Assembly: GCA_022601315.1 (NCBI GenBank)
Contig: JAHZIU010000265.1
Span: forward strand, 1-6,934
Length of the DNA stretch: 6,934 nt
Reading direction: 5' to 3'
Source of the DNA: Betaproteobacteria bacterium
GTDB lineage: Bacteria > Pseudomonadota > Gammaproteobacteria > Burkholderiales > Nitrosomonadaceae
The notes below the pieces were generated by a model, which was not told the origin of the DNA, did no database searches, and was given only the letters and a program-made list of their open reading frames with translations. Shown one piece after another: positions 6,181 to 6,934 of this stretch (the first letter of the stretch is position 1; each line of letters opens with the position of its first letter). A program made the position numbers and the translations under genes.

Positions 6181-6194
6181 TTGCTAATTAGCAA
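6181..6194. promoter_or_regulatory. Perfect 14-bp palindrome upstream of rocD, candidate operator
   Basis: TTGCTAATTAGCAA is a perfect dyad with no spacer, in the 94-bp gap between the small exported-protein gene and rocD, 53 bp before the rocD start. A palindrome with no loop and no T-run is a poor terminator and a better fit for a dimeric regulator's site. It does not look like the classical ArgR box. Which protein binds it is unknown. Confidence 0.4.
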
Positions 6195-6222
6195 TGCTTG
6201 TTTCAGATTTGTTGGGGAATTT

Positions 6223-6603
6223 TTATTCGCTGTAGGTGGCAACTCTTGTATCGAATTGATAGCAACTTTCAGAGTAAAATTCAATTTCTTCAGCAACAAT
6301 TCCCGCCACACTAAAAAATGCCCGCACTTCAATGTAGTCACCCGTTTCCAGTTCAGATAAACTGATTTTTTGGCCATTTGAACCAATCTTTGTATCAGCT
6401 TTAATCGTAAGAGGGATATCAAAATCAGATGAATCAGAAATTAAGCTGACAATGATTTGGCTATCACCCGTTGCAAGCCGTTCAATTTCAGTAATCGTCG
6501 CTTTGAATTTAAGCGCTGAGTCTTTGGAAAATACGGGAGATGAAACAAAAGTCAATAACAGCATCAATATGATCAACTGAAGAATCGACTGAATGTTTTT
6601 CAT
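6223..6603 (-). CDS. Small exported protein with a DUF5666-like beta domain
   Basis: A 126-residue protein with a clear Sec leader: MKNIQ, a hydrophobic core at about 7-21, and a likely cleavage VFS|KD after residue 26. The mature part starts LKFKATITEIERLATGD, an opening beta hairpin. The run LTIKADTKIG (65-74), ISLSELETGDYIEVRAF (80-96) and GIVAEEIEF (101-109) resembles DUF5666-type modules: a tolerated-value strand, a 'L-x-x-GDxVEV' turn, and a closing 'AxxIE' strand. The fold is probably an OB-like barrel in the periplasm; the function is unknown. The start is supported by AAGGA (complement of 6613-6617) nine bases upstream. The short tail after residue 110, with one cysteine, is outside the module. 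It is on the same strand as rocD, 94 bp ahead of it, and probably separately regulated because of the palindrome between them. Confidence 0.7.
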   Translation of the reverse strand: MKNIQSILQLIILMLLLTFVSSPVFSKDSALKFKATITEIERLATGDSQIIVSLISDSSDFDIPLTIKADTKIGSNGQKISLSELETGDYIEVRAFFSVAGIVAEEIEFYSESCYQFDTRVATYSE

Positions 6604-6934
6604 AAACTACGGTCCTTTTTTAATAATTAGATTCAATAAATACAACCCATCTAATATTAATGTATGCAATATTCAGGCCAATATATTTTATAATAATAAT
6701 TCAATTGGTTATAAATATTACTTAAAGTTTTAAATAAAGATTGTTGCGATTTTTTAATGTTTACACGGGCTGATAATATAACTAATTGATTTGTATGATA
6801 TTTTACTGTCTCTAGAAAGAGACAGTAAAAATGAGCGTTTTTGTGTTTTTCTATCGTCCTCATGTGTTTGACAATATAGAGAACCTTTAGTACATTCTTC
6901 CTTGCTTTGATGAAAAAGGACTTGCTTCTGTACC
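6604..6934. other. AT-rich region without a supportable gene
   Basis: Apart from the ribosome binding site of the small exported-protein gene and the inverted repeat at 6801-6830, I see nothing firm. Open frames on the minus strand (6657-6863, and one open to the right edge ending at 6754) are short, dominated by AT-rich codons, and lack ribosome binding sites or motifs. The upstream promoter of the exported-protein gene should lie here, but AT-richness gives too many candidates to choose one. Confidence 0.5.
6801..6830. repeat. 12-bp perfect inverted repeat with 6-bp loop
   Basis: TTTTACTGTCTC (6801-6812) and GAGACAGTAAAA (6819-6830) pair perfectly around TAGAAA. The T's are on the 5' side and the A's on the 3' side, on both strands, which is the opposite of a rho-independent terminator. 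It could be a protein-binding site, an mRNA leader structure for the small exported-protein gene about 200 bp away, or a remnant of a small mobile sequence. Confidence 0.55.

Noticed and set aside
6657..6863. 68-codon open frame on the minus strand
   Set aside because: AT-rich codons throughout, no ribosome binding site, and it spans the inverted repeat at 6801-6830.
6754..6933. Minus-strand open frame entering from the right edge and ending at a TAA at 6754-6756
   Set aside because: Its roughly 60 residues show no known motif, and it also runs through the 6801-6830 inverted repeat; it could be a gene end but cannot be supported.

Overview
The window looks like chromosomal DNA of a mid-GC Gram-negative bacterium, most likely a gammaproteobacterium. 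The evidence is Sec-type leaders, a periplasmic c-type haem protein, a decayed REP-associated tyrosine transposase (RAYT) with matching REP hairpins, and an ornithine aminotransferase paired with a guanidino-group hydrolase. Nothing here identifies genus or species, and there is no rRNA, tRNA, CRISPR array or phage gene.

Layout. The left edge holds the first 46 codons of a minus-strand SAM-dependent methyltransferase. A gene-free divergent promoter region of about 380 bp separates it from a secreted class 3 lipase (521-1744, +). Next comes a wrecked REP/RAYT unit (1753-4004): a REP hairpin 8 bp after the lipase stop, the first 60 codons of a RAYT, about 1.8 kb of foreign material, the last 33 codons of the RAYT, and a second REP in inverted orientation 37 bp from the next gene. 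The foreign material carries one intact gene (2249-3439, +) for an exported protein of unknown function with one CxxCH haem c site, AT-rich flanks and two hairpins behind it. The right part is all on the minus strand: a small exported protein with a DUF5666-like stretch (6223-6603), ornithine aminotransferase rocD (4911-6128), and a DDAH/arginine-dihydrolase-type hydrolase (4042-4860) 50 bp after rocD. The last 330 bp are AT-rich and hold no gene I can support.

How the genes fit together. RocD and the hydrolase probably form a two-gene arginine catabolic unit: the hydrolase would release ornithine (or citrulline) from arginine or a relative, and RocD would turn ornithine into glutamate-5-semialdehyde for glutamate or proline. 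A perfect 14-bp palindrome 53 bp upstream of rocD is a candidate operator. The REP/RAYT unit sits between the convergent lipase and hydrolase genes, a usual place for REPs.

The most unusual item is the haem-protein gene lodged inside a RAYT gene that still keeps its two flanking inverted REPs. It suggests a cargo-bearing REP locus, or a chance insertion into a neutral site. The RAYT itself has lost its middle and must be inactive.
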